Shown here one piece after another: positions 51,301 to 62,731 of a stretch of DNA of 64,000 nt (its first letter is position 1; each line of letters opens with the position of its first letter). The position numbers were made by a program, and so were the translations under genes. The notes under the pieces are model-generated. The model was not told the origin of the DNA, made no database searches, and saw only the letters and a program-made list of their open reading frames with translations. The DNA is from Caprimulgus europaeus (lineage: Eukaryota; Chordata; Aves; Caprimulgiformes; Caprimulgidae): contig OU015528.1 of assembly GCA_907165065.1 (NCBI GenBank), forward strand, positions 42,709,515 to 42,773,514, in the 5' to 3' direction.

Positions 51301-52154
51301 AGGATTGTTATTGTATAATCTATACCTGCCCAGATCAAGAAAAAAACCCTCTTTTAACATTGCCAGTGGAATACTTTCACACATCTTTCTTCATCTGTCC
51401 CTCCCACTGCATTTGAAGAGTTTAATCACTGTAGCAACTATCCAATATGGTGACACTGAAGTGTTTTCCAGACAGCAAACAACTGAGGTAGAAAGCTTTG
51501 TCCTTTTCAAAATGCAGAACCTCAACAAATATTAGGAATATTGATAAATTAAAACTTGAAAATCTGATAAATTTCCACCTTTACACTGAGTATCCTTTAT
51601 GTAATGTGCAAATCCAAAGGAAACAATAACACATGGAAAAAAGAGAGAAATACAGCATTTTGTGATACTGTCCACAGTATTATACAACATGGCTTACTAT
51701 AATGTAACAAATCATTTGGGATTTTATCTGGAGTATTTTCTTTATCTGCATCTTTCTAAACTGTTCTTATTACAAACTCTTTTGCTTCCAGTGATCATTC
51801 ATCAGGGCTTTTGTTATCTGAAGGCTAAGTAAATAGGAGGGAAAACAAATCACCCAAGCTATTCTATGTCACCGGGCAATGTCTTACTGCCACCTTGTGT
51901 TGAGCTAAAAATATTATTAGGTTATATTTCACAGACATTTAAATTTAAAAAAAAATTTGCTCAGAAAATAAACAAGTAAAACTTTCAGGAAAGTATATGT
52001 GAATACATTAATACATGTATAACATTATAGAACATGTTTTAAGAGTTCATAAAAAGAGGAAAATGCTTTATTTTCTTTTAAAATTTCTCTTCAAAAACAA
52101 GTGGTAAATGTCCACTGACTGTGGACTTTTGGCTGTCAAAAGCTGAAAAGGGGC
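48331..52154. other. Noncoding, nothing recognised
   Basis: AT-rich unique sequence with only short open frames (85 codons or less). No element recognised. Confidence 0.55.
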
Positions 52155-52181
52155 TTTTTTTTTTTTTTCCCCTGGGGAAAA
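52155..52181. repeat. T14 tract running into a palindrome
   Basis: Fourteen T residues at 52155-52168 are followed by CCCC T GGGG AAAA, so 52165-52181 is a 17-base palindrome with arms TTTTCCCC and GGGGAAAA around a single T. AAAAGGGG also occurs just upstream at 52146-52153. Confidence 0.85.
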
Positions 52182-54111
52182 TTAATAGACATTTATGATT
52201 TTAATCCCTGTGTTGATTTTTTTTACAGTTATTTTGTGAATAATGGAATTTCTTGAGAAGCTAGAGAGACTTTTATCCTACTCTTGGGCTATTTTTCAAT
52301 CATTACAAGCACCAGTTTTCACACATAAGTATATCCAAGTAATGAAAAATTCCTACAGTGCTGTAGTTTCTTACAGTTCAGAATAAATTCACATGCTGCA
52401 GACAACTTTCCCACCCACCACATAAATCATTTACAGTGACAAGATTGGTCCTTGCACTTTTTACATCTTACAAAATAATTGCTTAAAGAAAATCTGTCCT
52501 CTGGTAGCTCCACAGAGATTAGTTTTCCTTGTGAAGCAATCACTGCACAGCAATACATACACACACACATGCACCAGCACGCATAGACAAAGCCAAGAGG
52601 TAGCAAGCTCTTCTGCAGCAATAATTTGACCTTGCAGAATGATGATAAAAGAACCTAGTTAATCAAGTGTGTATTAGAGATGCTACCATTACTATGGGTT
52701 TGCTCTGTGCCTATCATTATTAGATAAAGCTGTTCCTACAATGGTGGCTCACTGAACACCATCCTTGGTACTTAAAATCAGTTGTTTTCAACTTGTAGTT
52801 TGCAGATCTCTCAAAGTCCTGTGCACCATTTCTAAGGTGCCTGCAAAACTAGATTTTTTTTATTTTTAAAAGAGCACATATCTTTTTGCAGTTAACTATA
52901 TATGCAGTTTTCAAAAGGTTTAACTTTTCCATTGGCCAAGATTTAAAGATTCAAACGAGAAAGAGGTAGGAAAGCACTGAATTAAAGCTCAGATCCAATC
53001 TCAAAACTTTGGGGGCCACTAGCGATCACATTTTCTTTAGGACAACACATACTTTTATCTGCAAACGTGTTGAAACCAGGAAAATGTTACTATCAGCTTT
53101 ACTGCTTAGTATGATGCCAAGCACCAGTTAAAAACTGCTTGCAGCTTTTCAAGGTTGCTGTGCTATCATGGCTATGGATTTCTTTAGTACAGCAGGTAAC
53201 ATGATTATTAGACAAGTCTTCAGTAAATCAGAAACTATCTTGGGGTGGTAATACTGATTAGTGAGAAGTGATTCAGCTAATTCCATCATCATCCAATGGT
53301 TCATATGAGCACAACAAAATGGTAACGAACTAAAGCTATGCAAGTTTCAGCTCCCAGAAAGTCAGTGCCCGTGATGGCATTAGTCCTAGCACAAAAGAAC
53401 AGTTCCATGGCTTCATGTGGTATGACAAACGGATGAACTAGTTACTTAATTCTGTGTGGATGATAAAGACTCTTTTCAGACATTTATGACCATTGCTAAC
53501 CCCAAGTCATAAAAATGAGCTTGTTTAATGTACTTGATGGAGGCACAATGCTGCCTCTTGAGGGTTCACCGACTTCAGTCACTTCAGTATGTCCTCAAGG
53601 CACTATTTGCAGGGTTGATGAAAGTGCTTCTACAGCAATAAAAAAATCAAAATAAAACAATAATAATTAAATGCGTATACTATGAATTATCACTTAGGTT
53701 TTGATGTCTGTAAGTGGAAGTAGTCTTCCTACTCCCATATTAGCTTCTTGTTCATTATAAGAAATTTTTGTCTGCTACTAGTATTTCTAACTAGGAAAAT
53801 CTGTGCTTTAGGCAGCCATGGGAACTTACTAACAAGGTCTAGATGTAGCAAGTTGCAGAAGATGTTATGGCACAGTTTGAGAGGCCCAAAACACAGGGTT
53901 GCTTCAGATCCAAGTGAATAATCTGAGTCACACTGCCTGTGACCGCTGAACAAACAAGATTAAAAGAAAAAAAAAAAAAAGATAGCTCAAAGGCAGGGAC
54001 AGAGATAAGAGAATCAGAAAAGGGGCAGAAAACATTTTATTTGTACCCCAAAACCTCCTTCCTTTTAAGAACTTTTCTAAGAGAGGAATTTTCAAACCCT
54101 AGGACTCATAG
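52182..54111. other. Noncoding, nothing recognised
   Basis: AT-rich. A short (AC)n stretch lies near 52556-52569 and an A14 run at 53967-53980. Frames are short and not protein-like. Confidence 0.5.
53967..53980. repeat. A14 homopolymer
   Basis: Fourteen A residues after TTAAAAG. No processed sequence recognised in front of it. Confidence 0.95.
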
Positions 54112-54357
54112 TCTGGACTCTGAAACACCAGAAGTTCCATACAAACTTAAGGAAAAATTTATTTACTGTGAGGGTGCCAGGGCACTGGAACAGGCTTTCC
54201 AGAGAGGTTGTGGAGTCTCCATCTCTGGAGATGTTCAAAACCCACCTGGACACTTTCCTGTGTAAGCTGGTATAGGGAACCTGCTTTGGCAGGGGGGTTG
54301 GACTAGATGATCTCCTGAGGTCCCTTCCAGCCCCTACTGCTCTGTGATTCTGTGATA
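54112..54357 (+). mobile_element. CR1 LINE, 5'-truncated 3' end
   Basis: The plus strand carries the CR1 ORF2 C-terminus in an undamaged frame: LRKNLFTVRV, HWNRLSREVVESPSLE, then FKTHLDTFL, stopping at TAG near 54272. The 3' UTR follows (GCTTTGGCAGGGGGGTTGGA, CTAGATGATCTCCTGAGGTC) and ends TGTGATTCTGTGATAG. About 245 bases survive. The preserved frame and low visible divergence suggest a younger copy than its neighbour at 60131-60285. Its tail wording (CCTACTGCTCTGTGATTCTG) marks a different subfamily from the minus-strand copies at 29 and 58 kb. Confidence 0.95.
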
Positions 54358-56515
54358 GTCTTGAGTGATCTCTTATAGTACCCGTGTGGGGCTCCCACTA
54401 GGTTCCACAGCAATGCTTCTACCACCCCTCCTTTCTTCCTAGCCATCTCTGTTTCCTCAGGCATCTCTCAAGCATTGACAAAAAAGTCATATCATCCTGT
54501 CTCAGTTCTGCTGGTCAAGGAGAGGTTAGAAGGCAGCTCTCCTCTTACTACTGCTGTATTTGTTGCTGGCTTTTCCTTCTTTCATTTCATTTCCTCATCT
54601 TGCTCCTCTGCTCTTTATGTTCCCCTTTTGTTACAAAAAGAATCAGCAACACATACCCCTTTTTCAGTCCCAAAAGTGTTCAAGGTCACCTCAGACATAG
54701 ACCCCTCCTGGCTATAAGCAAGAAATATGACAGTCATGGGGAGTTTCTCAGACTTTGTTACCCAAGAGAGCTTCCACTCTCTCACTCTTTAAGTCTCAGT
54801 CAGTTGTAGAGATCCTAAATATGCAATATGGTAACATGTTTCTATGAGTCTTTCCCAGTCTGCATAACCTACTCCACATATAGCTTTTCAGAAGTGCCTC
54901 ATGGTCTCATTATAGGTCCCACAAAAAACACATTTGTGGTTAGTGTGCTTGCCTGTAAACACAAAGATCTGTGAAGCCAAATACCAGGAAGTAATTAGAG
55001 ATTTGTGCATTTAAATTTCTTTAAGAATAAATGAAAAGTAATTGAGCTGGTCTCTTCTGTTACAGCATTGTCAAATTATCAGTTCTCCTCCAGATGCCAT
55101 GCTTTCCTCCAGCAGGATGTGGGTGTAAAACCTACTGAAAAACAGTTGGCTAAGACTGAAGAGGTCCCTTTCTTCCAAATTCCAGGAAAAAAAAAACTCA
55201 CCCATACTCCCAGGTGAAATACCCATCAATATCAAGACTGCACAGTATGGATTGGGATTATACACCCACAGGAAATCTGACTGCTGGCGTCTGATCCCAG
55301 CAAACCTTGGCTGCGTCACAACCTTTAAGGCATTCAGCTGCAAAAGCCTGTCTGGAAGACCTAGCACATGAACTCTGCCTTTGGTGGTCTTTGAATCAGA
55401 CTTGTTTGATGGCAGCCATTGGTGATTTTTAGCAGACCATCAGTTTCTCCTATTTCTGCCTATAAAACCAGAGGTTAGAAGTCATTTATCTCATTATGGT
55501 AATAAAATTTCACTGCCTTTTCTTACAAGAGTTTGAAGGATTTCTTTGTTAAATTATTAATTCCTTGCTCAGAGTTTGTGATTGAAATAGCTCTATATTG
55601 TTTTAACTTGCCCGTGATAAAGAAAACAGAAGATAAAATGTATGTTCACACAGCAGCCCATTGTGCTATGTAGATTTACTCACACCATCATAGACAATGG
55701 CTGCTCAGCTGCCAGTATTTAACAATAAACAAACATCAACAAATAAAAATGTTTGACAATAAATTTAATTACTGTTTGGGGGGGAGTTGTTTTCTGTCTT
55801 ACACAACTCCAAGGAAAAACTTGCTCAGGAAGGACAGTCAGTATTTCAAGCAGAGGAGCAATGCAAGTAAATCATCTATGGAAAGAGCGCCCTGCATCTG
55901 GGACAGAGGATAAAAGGGAACTAAAGCAGCCAGCAGGATGCAAAATGACAGCTGTTTAAACCACATTTCTAACTGCTGTGGCCAATGGTTTGATATCTCT
56001 GAGGAACAAACAGGCAGCCATGGGGGAGTGGGACACAGAAAAACAGAAAAGATCAGCATATTATTTCTATTGTGACCAGACTGTCTGTTCCTGTCCAACT
56101 TCTATAATAGCTAATTAGCAACTGCCAGAGCTTACCCCATCCAAACATCTGGTTATCCAGGCCTTGCTTTCCTCTCTAAAGCTTTAATGAATTTTAACAT
56201 GTTTGAAAGAACATTTCCCTCTGCCTTACTGAGATATAACAAGATATAAACAGTCCCTTTGGGCCTGGTACATCCTCTGTTCAGTAGTGTTCCCAAAATG
56301 ACTTATTCCCCTATCCTCCCAGGCAATTTATTTGCCCCCAGACCTCCTAGCTCCTGGCTCCTTGAAAAAAGCATCTGGTGAAGTACACAAAAGCCCTATA
56401 GATAGAGAGGTCCTTATGAGAAGGACCATTCCTCAACTCCATCCAGTAGCAAGAATAAAGCTGCTGAAGAGGGTACTTCTTACCTCCAAATACTGTGATG
56501 AGGCTTTGCAGCAAT
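54358..56515. other. Noncoding, nothing recognised
   Basis: Unique sequence with frames up to 98 codons, none recognisable. A G-rich run lies at about 55778-55784. Confidence 0.5.
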
Positions 56516-56760
56516 GGAATCAGAATCATTTGGTTGGAAAAGACCTTTGGGGTCATTGAGTCCAACTGTACCTGTCCACTACTAAGCCAATGGACAATGG
56601 TGCCTCCTGGTTCTGATGCTTCCCCTGTGTGCTGCCTCCATCCATGATGGAGCACACTTATCTTCAGCAGCTGGTCTGTGAATGCTTCCAACCCTTGACT
56701 ATCAACCAGATCTTCACAATTGTCTCTAGTGACAGTCTCACTAGCCATGACTCACTCTCT
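56516..56760 (-). mobile_element. CR1-tailed element with non-CR1 upstream part
   Basis: On the minus strand the 3' part (about 56516-56605) matches the CR1 3' UTR: GGCTTAGTAGTGGAC, GTTGGACTCAATGACC, AAAGGTCTTTTCCAACC, ending in a short ATGATTCTGATTCC tail. The roughly 150 bases upstream do not resemble the CR1 ORF2 end that should be there; HWNRLP and VVES are absent. A weak tRNA-promoter-like pair occurs in this upstream part (TGGCTAGTGAG as box A, GGTTGGAAGC as box B, about 43 bases apart). Either a CR1-mobilised SINE (such elements exist in birds) or a tail-only CR1 insertion next to unrelated DNA. Confidence 0.6.
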
Positions 56761-57811
56761 AAAACACATGGATTTCATGTTAAATCTGTCTGATAGGAAG
56801 AGGTTAGGAATGCAGTTGTCAGTCCAAGTAAATGTGATTGAAACCCACCTTCTAGGAAAATGTAGAGTCCTATACTGCAGTGTGAAAAGATAAAAGGAAG
56901 GGAGGTGTGGGAAACTGATTCAACACTCCAGTAATTCCTGGAATTACTCAAACATGTTTCACAAGTTCCCACTGAATGAAACACCTTTGTGCCTTCACAT
57001 GATACTTCATTTATTTACTCATCCAACTTCTTATTCTGAGCACCCAGAACACATCACAGGAAGGCAAATTGTGTTTAGTCTGGTAACTTTGTACTATCAG
57101 CAGCTGGAAACCAGAAAGAATTTTGCCAGTGAAAGCTGCTATCCAAATTTCAGTAAGGTACTTTTACACTGCTTTGGGAAGTATTACGCAGCTGTTCATT
57201 CAAGTTATCTCATGCTGCAACCAGTTAAATTAATGAAAAATCTGGCTATAGTTCCATATACAGAGAATGAGAGTAAAAAAGATATTAAGTTTGACAAGGT
57301 GTCTGGTAAGAAGCCACAGGGTACTGGATGAAGCTATGCAGTTTTTTGCTGTTTGCACAGAGCTACATAACAGAGAAAGAGAAAGGTGACGGTATTTCTT
57401 TACACAGCCCTGTAAGCCTGCTGCTATATCCACTGAACCCTGTCTCTATCAAAGACAATCTGACAATAAGGACACTGAGAAAAGAAGGGAGGATGGTTAC
57501 ATGGTGGAAGGATTGATTTTTCTCTAGCCACTTGCTTCAGAGCATGGATGATTATCACAGCTACTGCTCATACTGGTTCCTGTTTATTCTGGTTCCTAGT
57601 CTATGTATTGCTATTATCTCCCCTGCCTTCTCACTACAACTACCCTACAAAACATCTCAGCTACCTCCATGTCTCAATAACCTCCCTCTACCACCTCCCA
57701 GGTGCTGTTGCATATGCCTCTCAGCTGTTCCTGCTCCACAAGCATGCTTCATTGCAGACCCAGCTATGAGAAACGAGGCTGAGGAGAGCAGAAAGCTTGT
57801 GACTTACACCA
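56761..57811. other. Noncoding, nothing recognised
   Basis: Unique sequence. Frames at 56954-57331 (125 codons) and 57532-57816 (94 codons, Leu/Pro/Cys-rich) have no recognised domain. Confidence 0.5.
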
Positions 57812-58241
57812 CATAGAGTCATTTGGTTGGAAAAGACCTTTGAGATCATCGAGTCCAACCATACTTCTCCACTACTAAATCATATATCTGAGCACCTCAT
57901 CTACCTGTCTTTTAAATATCTCTAGGGCTGGTGACTCAACCACTTTTCCTGGTAGCCTGTTCCAGTGCCTGATAACACTTTCAGTGAAGAAATTTTTCCT
58001 GATATCCAATCTGAACCTCCCCTGGTGCAACTTGAGGCCATTTTCTCTTTTTCTCTTGTTCTATCACTAGTTACTTGAGAGAAAAGAAACAGACCTGCCC
58101 TGCTGCAACCTCCTTTGAGGTAGTTGCACACAGTGATAAGGTCTCCCCTCAGCCTCCTCTTCTCCGGGCTAAACAACCCCAGCTCCCCCAGCTGCTCCTT
58201 ATAAGACTTGTTCTCCAGCCCCTTCACCAGCTTCATTGCCC
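57812..58241 (-). mobile_element. CR1 LINE, 5'-truncated 3' end
   Basis: The left edge reads CATAGAGTCATTTGGTTGG, then AAAAGACCTTTGAGATCATC and GAGTCCAACC: the reverse complement of the CR1 3' UTR. Upstream in element direction it matches the ORF2 C-terminus (the reverse complement of CCTGGTAGCCTGTTCCAGTG encodes the HWNRLP-type segment) and the segment around GCTTATAAGG to CCAGCCCCTTCACCAGC. Homology ends near 58241. It is the same broad subfamily as the copy at 29049-29574, judged by the matching tail and UTR wording. About 430 bases remain, with frames broken by indels. Only one tail unit survives. Confidence 0.95.
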
Positions 58242-59230
58242 ATGACATGTTAGGGGAGCTCCTTCCCTGTTTAGGGCTCAAAAGACCCAAGAACCACCTG
58301 CAAATCCTGAAAATCACTTCCGCTTTGACCTGACCAGAATTAGAAAAGATGAAAAGACAACAGGGATGAGGATATGGACAGTTTCTACCATTCAAAAAGA
58401 ATTTAGACTATAGATAGAGAGCATAGTTAGAAATTACATTAGTCAGGCGTAATCAACTGCTGGTCTGTGTTTGAAGCAGGATCTCATGGTTACATGCAAC
58501 GTTCATGTTTGACTTCAATTTTCTAGAAAAAGCAATGTATTAACTTACAAAAATCAAGATTTTTTTTAAATTATTTTTTTTTTTACACTCCTTCACAGGA
58601 ACAATCAGGTTATATTCCAGATTTCATCTGGAGATCCCCTTCCAGAGGTCTTTGTGGCACTTGAGATGACAGAGCTTTAACCTTTACCAGTTTAAGTCCT
58701 CTTAGTCATCATTTGAATGCATTCTTATATCCACCTTGTATCTACAAATTTGTCACTGGCTACTGACACATCAGTGGGGAATACTGAACACAAGCACAGG
58801 TTTATATCTGTGTGAGACCATTATATCTGATAGATTCTTTCTGGGGGACTTTAGGCACCCGTGTAATCAGCCTGGGAGATAATGAACATGAAAAAAAAGC
58901 AGCAGCACATTTATACAGCCAGGCCGAACTGTGGCATTTCCTGATATTTAGTTGTTAACTGTGTAAACATACTCTTGAGTGAATGTCAACTTTTGTATTT
59001 GATTCCCCTTGGATTTGTTGTTTGTATGTGATTTTACTTTGAGGATAACATTTCAAAAGGCTAATGTCTACTGCTTCATAGTTATGCTGCTTAGACAATA
59101 ACTACACAGCAACCATGTAAATGTTGTTGGCATTTGACTCAACACTAATCCAATCCTGTCATTTTATTCTACTTCCCTGTAACCAAGATGCCTTTGAAGT
59201 AATATATGTGAATTGTAAATATAATTTCAT

Positions 59231-59246
59231 TAAATAAATAAATAAA
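59231..59246. repeat. (TAAA)4 microsatellite
   Basis: Four perfect TAAA units. Confidence 0.9.
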
Positions 59247-59688
59247 ATTATGAGTCCAGGGAGTATTTTCAGATCATGTCTTATCTGGTTTGTAATTGTT
59301 CTGGAGTTCAGGGAGCTTGGCTTGTACTACAGAAGCACAGACTACTTCATTCAAAATAGCAGCTTTGTTTTGTTTTTCCTAGTGACATGCTTTCCCAATA
59401 CTCATATTTTAATCAGTTTAAACCCGATTTTTTTTTTAAATACAGTGCCTTGCTGTCTAGAGACAGCTATTTCCATACCAGCTCCAATATTTAATTTTCA
59501 GCTATTTAATTGTGCCTTTTCCATCAAAAATATGTGGGGGTTTTTTATTCCATCCAGTATCACTAATGTTTCTAAAACCTTTCAAGGGTAATTGCCTTTT
59601 CATAGAAAACTCCAGGGAGGGGGTTAGACAGTGAAATGGTTATCTCTATGCTGGGGTCTTTAAAAGCAAGGAGTAAGAGAGGTCCTGA

Positions 59689-59722
59689 TTTTTTTATATT
59701 TTTTATTATTATTTTTTAAAAA
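59689..59722. repeat. A/T-only low-complexity stretch
   Basis: Thirty-odd bases of T and A only, with (TTA)n character, ending in TTTTTTAAAAA. Confidence 0.85.
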
Positions 59723-60130
59723 GAAGCCTATAAATGTATAACTTCTGTGCTAGTTTGTATTACTTTTTGTATTGCTGCTTAGCAGATTAACACTGGCCTC
59801 TATCTTGCATGTACCTAAATGCCTCAGAAATGCTCCAGTGATCCAAGGTAAAAGCATGACACCAGCTTTCTTTATATGTGGATGATTTACAACATACTGA
59901 ACACTGCTTCTCTCCGCTACCTCAGAATTTAAGGCTCAAGGCAAATTTCCCCTCCTTTTCCTATGTGTTGATTTCCTGCTCTATAAATTGTGTAATAAGA
60001 CAGATGGTCAGATAAATGGGACTTGGGAACCTCTTTCAGGTGCATGGGAGATGCATGGGAATGGGGAAAAGATACTCATTTCACTATCCCAAGAAGAGCA
60101 GTGATACAGTATAGTCAATCAACTTTTTAT

Positions 60131-60285
60131 CCAGGGTCTGTGCAATCTCCATCCTTGGAGGTTTCAAGACCAAACGAGATTAAGTCCTGAGCAACCTGGA
60201 CTGATCTTAGAGCCAACCTGGCTTTGAGCAGGGTTTGGACTAGAGACCCCCTGAGGTCACTTGCAGCCTGATTTACTCTATGACT
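60131..60285 (+). mobile_element. CR1 LINE 3' end, old and diverged
   Basis: The plus strand resembles the last 150 or so bases of a CR1 element: ATCTCCATCCTTGGAGGTTT, CAAGAC, CCTGAGCAACCTGG, CTTTGAGCAGG, TTGGACTAGAGACC, CCTGAGGTCACTTGCAGCCT, then a decayed ACTCTATGAC tail. Many substitutions relative to the other copies suggest an older insertion. No open frame remains. Confidence 0.88.
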
Positions 60286-60865
60286 ATGTCTTCCCTCATC
60301 CTTACAGCCACAATGACATTTCTAAAGCAAAAACCCATCTCAGAGATTGCTGGATTTGAACAGGTTCAGAAACTGGTAAAGCAATTACTTCTACACAACT
60401 TCTGGTGCTAAATTATGGCAGAAGTGTAACTTGTCTGTTATAGGTATGAAGTGCTGGGTGTACTGCAAGAAGCAATGCCTAGCATTAGCATTAGTTGCAG
60501 TGTGTGATAAGGGATGTCACCAAGTTGAGGCTTTGGTAGTGTACTGCAATGTATCTACTAACACTGTTTGACAGAAAAATGAAATTAACAGTAGGCACTA
60601 ATCCAAAGGTTTTAGCAGCAGATCTTTCAAGTTAAACTATTTCACACCTGAACAGATTGATCAGTGAGAACCAAAATGTCTGAATGGGATGTTTTATGAA
60701 ATTAATTAAAAGTAGAACATTTTGAGAGGATGAGATAACAGCCTGCAAAAAGTGGAGGCACATGCCAAATAAATTGTAGTCTGGAATAAATCTTCTTTCT
60801 GTGAAAGTGCCTGACCACTAGGCTATTTGCTAAATCGGAGCTTGGGTTCTAGAGAGTTCTAGAGC
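60286..60865. other. Noncoding, nothing recognised
   Basis: Unique AT-leaning sequence. TTCTAGAG is repeated at about 60848 and 60858. Confidence 0.5.
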
Positions 60866-60913
60866 TTTTTTTTTTTTTTTTTCCTTTTTTTTTTCTTTTT
60901 TTTTGTCTTTCAG
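60866..60913 (+). repeat. Long polypyrimidine tract ending in CAG
   Basis: T17, CC, T10, C, T9, then GTCTTTCAG: 48 bases with only G at 60905 and the final AG breaking the pyrimidine run. It has the layout of an exceptionally strong 3' splice site, but no exon is recognisable downstream. Equally it may be a simple low-complexity run or an old minus-strand poly(A) tail. Confidence 0.85.
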
Positions 60914-62136
60914 TATTATGATAATTTAGGGGCTAAAGAAATTTTGAACTCCTTCCTGCCCAGTGGATGGTCACTAGTCATCAGATTTTCAGGCTAGAAC
61001 TCATGTCCCTCTCCATTCAGGTTAGGAATGAATGAAGACTGAAATTCATTGTGATTATCCTCAGTTTAAACCAAGGCATGAAAACCTTCTGTTTCCTGTC
61101 AATAAAAACTCAGTTAGTCAGTGACCAACAAGTTAACTCAAAGCATGGTATTATTTCTTTAGGAGAAACGAATCAAATATGCATTTAAAACAGCAAACTA
61201 TGTATTAATGCCAAGTTAAAAAAATAAAAATATTGACTACAATCTGAACAGCTTCATGACTCAGAAGAGTCTTTTTATTTTGGGGCAGGTTTTTAGTGAT
61301 GATCCTCCAAACAAACTTTAGTCTCTCTATAAGCAATGCAGAAAGAAGCATCTCCAAAGCACATTCCTATGACATAAAGAGTATGTGCAACAGACTGGGG
61401 GGGAAAAAAAAAAAAAGTTTTTAAAAATAAAAACTTCAACTCTTCTTTAACTGTGGAGCTACAACCAGCTCCTTCATTCATTTTATTTCATAATGCTCAG
61501 TTTTATAAGACATTATTGCTGAATCTTAACCATAAAGTCATTGGAAACAGTGACCCATAACTTGGAAAGGATATCCAGTGACTGAGCTAGTTGTGCCACT
61601 GAATACAATCTGCTTACTAGAAATTACTGTCTTGTTATAATGATAACAACATATTCCTGGCCATAAAATGTCCCTAGTCTTTACAGTACGTATCCATAGA
61701 TACACACAAACATACACACAGTGAAAACTCTGTATGTGTACATGGATATTGTTAACCTGGGTTTCACCTCCAGAGCACTCAAAAAGTTTCCACTATCGTG
61801 CATACATGAAATAGTTGCATCCCGCAGACTGGAACCCCTTGTGATCACACGGCCTTTGTGTCAATACACCTGCTTGCTTTATAAGCCCACTGCTGAAATT
61901 ACCTATATAGCCAACTGATGGGAAAGGGAGAAAAGGCCTGATGGCCAATAAATACAAGACAATAAAAGGGAACAAGGATTTTAGCTAAAAAGGTAGAATT
62001 CTCATCCACTGTACTCAAAGCTACTGGTTTTGATAGCCTGGATTTTACTATACCTTTTTTAAAAAGGGTTTCAAACAGCTCATTGTTACAAACTGTTTAT
62101 AAAGAAGATGTCTCGAACAATTTGAGTGACACAGTT
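60914..62136. other. Noncoding, nothing recognised
   Basis: Unique AT-rich sequence with a G7A13 run at 61397-61416 and short CA-rich words near 61700-61720. No recognised product or repeat. Confidence 0.5.
61397..61416. repeat. G7A13 purine run
   Basis: Seven G residues directly followed by thirteen A residues. Unusual composite homopolymer, probably unstable. Confidence 0.95.
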
Positions 62137-62283
62137 TGTTGGGGGAGGAGAAAGATGGGACGAGCTCTGCAGAGGTGGGGCGGTGGGTCACTTCTCTCTT
62201 ACTTTCCTCTGTTGTTGTCCAGAGGAAAAACTTGCCTGATTGCACAGGTGCAAGTCAGAGAAGACAAGAACTTTCTAGAACAA

Positions 62284-62290
62284 CCAATGG
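62284..62290 (+). promoter_or_regulatory. LTR CCAAT box
   Basis: CCAATGG, 18 bases upstream of the LTR TATA box; usual U3 arrangement. Confidence 0.6.
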
Positions 62291-62308
62291 CACAGGCATA
62301 ATAAAGAC

Positions 62309-62316
62309 TATAAAAG
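62309..62316 (+). promoter_or_regulatory. LTR TATA box
   Basis: TATAAAAG with GG following, a near-consensus TATA box. Transcription would be expected to start about 25-30 bases downstream, near 62340. Whether it is active cannot be told. Confidence 0.65.
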
Positions 62317-62656
62317 GACAACATCCCACCCATGTTGGGGTCGACTCATGACCTGCAGACCAAGCTTGCTATGCCAGACATCGTTGGATCCTAGGGTGAT
62401 GATATCTTTATATCTCTCTCTCTTTCTCTCTTTTTCTCTGTAGACTTAAGATAGAAACCAAGGGGCTGTACATTGTGCTCAGAAATGTAACCTGCTCTCT
62501 TTGCCAAGATCTTATCTCACATATAAGTTTTATACACATTCTGATGGGCTGTTAAGAAAATAATCTCTTTGCCAAAGTGCCTTTATTTGTTCGTTGAAGG
62601 TTATCAGTTAATTTGTTACCAGATTGTCTCTGGTTATTTATCAAGGTTTGTCAGCT

Positions 62657-62662
62657 AATAAA
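62657..62662 (+). terminator. LTR poly(A) signal
   Basis: AATAAA within the LTR, about 340 bases after the TATA box, at the place expected for the end of R. GT-rich sequence (CTCTCTGTGAAACTGTC) follows, as in cleavage and polyadenylation sites. Confidence 0.65.
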
Positions 62663-62731
62663 GCTCTCTGTGAAACTGTCCCTCTGAGTCATTGTGACTC
62701 GATCCTCTCCGTGGCTCTGCCAAGCAGATAC

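Larger units (their letters stand above)
58242..60130. other. Noncoding, AT-rich with simple runs
   Basis: T-rich runs near 58560-58585, (TAAA)4 at 59231-59246, and an A/T-only stretch at 59689-59722. A 113-codon plus frame (59250-59591) is Phe/Ser/Ile-rich and not protein-like. Confidence 0.5.
62137..62731 (+). mobile_element. Solo LTR of an avian endogenous retrovirus
   Basis: The segment starts TGTTGGGGGAGG and carries an ordered retroviral LTR layout: CCAATGG at 62284-62290, TATAAAAG at 62309-62316, a T/C-rich stretch at 62410-62439, and AATAAA at 62657-62662 followed by U5-like sequence (GTCCCTCTGAGTCATTGTGA). The wording resembles ERVL-type or related LTRs of birds. CAGTT lies just before the start (62132-62136) and again at 62732-62736, a possible 5-base target duplication. 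The right edge would then end ATAC rather than the usual CA, so it is uncertain by several bases. No gag, pol or env and no second LTR are present, so it is a solo LTR left by recombination between LTRs. Confidence 0.75.

Noticed and set aside
53939-54265. 108-codon plus-strand frame as a gene
   Set aside because: Its second half reads the CR1 copy at 54112-54357 in the wrong frame.
57922-58395. 157-codon minus-strand frame as a gene
   Set aside because: It is mostly the CR1 3' region read through shifted frames.
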